Shown in pieces: positions 5,798-6,729 of a stretch of 6,729 nucleotides of DNA (the stretch's first letter is position 1; each line of letters begins with the position of its first letter). Below the pieces are notes generated by a model, which had not been told where the DNA came from, ran no database searches, and saw only the letters and a program-made list of their open reading frames with translations. This DNA is from Planctomycetaceae bacterium. Its GTDB lineage: Bacteria; Planctomycetota; Planctomycetia; Pirellulales; Thermoguttaceae. The position numbers and the translations under genes were made by a program. Location of the stretch: contig JAISBG010000737.1 of NCBI GenBank assembly GCA_031266315.1, positions 1-6,729 on the forward strand, written 5' to 3'.

Positions 5798-6729
5798 ATG
5801 GGATTGGGTTGGTGGTATCGATGTTGCTTGTTTAAAAATATGTTATTTTTTTTCATTTTATTTTTGTTGACCTGTTGTATTACATTCTTCCAGTCGGGTG
5901 AATTGTCGGCTCAGATTTTGTTGGATACATCGCCGGGTTTGATTCAACAAGATCATACGCAAAGTTTAACCAATCCGGCGGAAAAAAGAATGATCGGAAA
6001 TTCATCTTCGTCTAATCCGCTTTTCAATAATACGAACAAAAATGAAATAGGAAATTTAGATTCGCTCAATTCTCCGCTTCCTTCTCCTTTTGGCGGTTCC
6101 GCTACCGGCAGAACCAATATTACTCTAAATGATTTTTCGGTCGGTTCAGCTTCTAATATCCCTCTCCCTTCTTCTTATGGAGCGTATTCTTATGGCAGTT
6201 CCAGTTGGTTTCGCCCCGGTATGACACGGGAAGAATATGTTTTGCGTCAGGCGGAAGAAGCCAAAATGAGGGAATACAACCGCGAAGAACAGGAAAGCCG
6301 GTTGAGACGGCAATTGGAAGTTGAGAAAGGGATTCGAAAGGGAATTTATTCTCTTTTTAACGAATCTCAAAATTATCTTCCCAAAGTATTGGCAGAAGAT
6401 TCTGATCCCATTGATATTTTGTCCATACCGCCGATTGAAACTCCCACACTTCCGAAAACATCGTCGTCGTCCAATTTGCCTGATTCGCCTAAAACTCTTA
6501 CGAGCGACGAACTTTTCGAACAAGAATTGAAAACTCAAAGAGCCGCCGCAGAAGCGTTGGAAAATTCCGAGCGAAAACAATTGGAACTTGACGCGTTAAA
6601 AAAACGTGAAAATGACCGGAAACGTTGGCTTCAACAACGGGCAGAAGCAGAACGCGGAGCGAAATTGTTCCAACTATCGCCGTCATTGCAGTTAAAAGAC
6701 AAAATGTTGAAAGAAGGTTGGTGTCTTCT
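5798..6729 (+). CDS. Secreted, charged helix-rich protein, 3' end outside the window
   Basis: I recognise no family. The frame is open from the ATG at 5798 to the right edge (310 codons, no stop). An ATG at 5840 (codon 15) is an alternative start and would give a more ordinary signal peptide. Residues 15-31 are strongly hydrophobic (MLFFFILFLLTCCITFF) and a signal-peptidase site is plausible after LSA (36-38), so the product is likely exported. Residues 40-140 are Ser/Asn/Pro/Gly-rich and probably disordered. Two charged, Glu/Arg/Lys-rich helical or coiled-coil segments follow at about 143-181 and 236-291, separated by a Pro/Ser-rich linker. Neither start has a Shine-Dalgarno sequence. It diverges from the oxidoreductase across the two palindromic elements. 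A structural or periplasmic scaffold role is possible but unproven. Confidence 0.7.
   Translation, partial: MGLGWWYRCCLFKNMLFFFILFLLTCCITFFQSGELSAQILLDTSPGLIQQDHTQSLTNPAEKRMIGNSSSSNPLFNNTNKNEIGNLDSLNSPLPSPFGGSATGRTNITLNDFSVGSASNIPLPSSYGAYSYGSSSWFRPGMTREEYVLRQAEEAKMREYNREEQESRLRRQLEVEKGIRKGIYSLFNESQNYLPKVLAEDSDPIDILSIPPIETPTLPKTSSSSNLPDSPKTLTSDELFEQELKTQRAAAEALENSERKQLELDALKKRENDRKRWLQQRAEAERGAKLFQLSPSLQLKDKMLKEGWCL

Noticed and set aside
6146..6580. 144-codon minus-strand frame opposite the rightward secreted-protein gene
   Set aside because: The plus-strand frame has a signal peptide, promoter and coherent composition. The minus frame is its antisense, rich in Phe/Arg as expected of a shadow.

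Overview
The window reads as an AT-leaning chromosomal segment from a member of the Planctomycetota. That assignment is inference from gene content. It rests on a Tat-exported Gfo/Idh/MocA oxidoreductase with the WFWDTGCGDIGNQGVHEID-type core common in planctomycetes, on a membrane protein opening with the CxC...CxxC 'CGKKY...RCNQCG' ribbon typical of that phylum, and on starts without clear Shine-Dalgarno sequences.

Layout, left to right. 1-528 holds no convincing gene. It has a run of nested stem-loops (118-283) downstream of a good leftward sigma70-type promoter (355-383). 529-1785 (-) is proA, the second step of proline synthesis. 1786-1952 carries a long inverted repeat. 1953-3035 (-) encodes a single-pass membrane protein with an N-terminal zinc ribbon and a probable beta-sandwich ectodomain. 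3036-3471 contains a leftward terminator candidate and a 190-bp hairpin-array repeat (3241-3430). 3472-4923 (-) is the Tat-dependent oxidoreductase. 4924-5797 is dominated by two copies, in opposite orientation, of a ~285-bp palindromic element (4956-5240 intact, 5427-5689 end-truncated), with a leftward promoter between them. 5798 to the right edge (+) is the start of a secreted, charged, helix-rich protein cut off by the window.

The four genes do not form an obvious operon. The three leftward genes are separated by about 170 and 440 bases and have unrelated functions. The last gene diverges from them.

The most interesting content is intergenic. The intact palindromic element is flanked by a 28-bp direct repeat with one mismatch, a candidate unusually long target duplication. 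It sits 5 bases from the oxidoreductase start codon, between that gene and its best promoter. The second copy differs by a paired (compensatory) substitution in one hairpin. A second, sequence-unrelated repeat at 3241-3430 has the same design: two GC-rich hairpins side by side, repeated in inverted orientation around a core. No protein-coding defence or mobile system is visible in the window.
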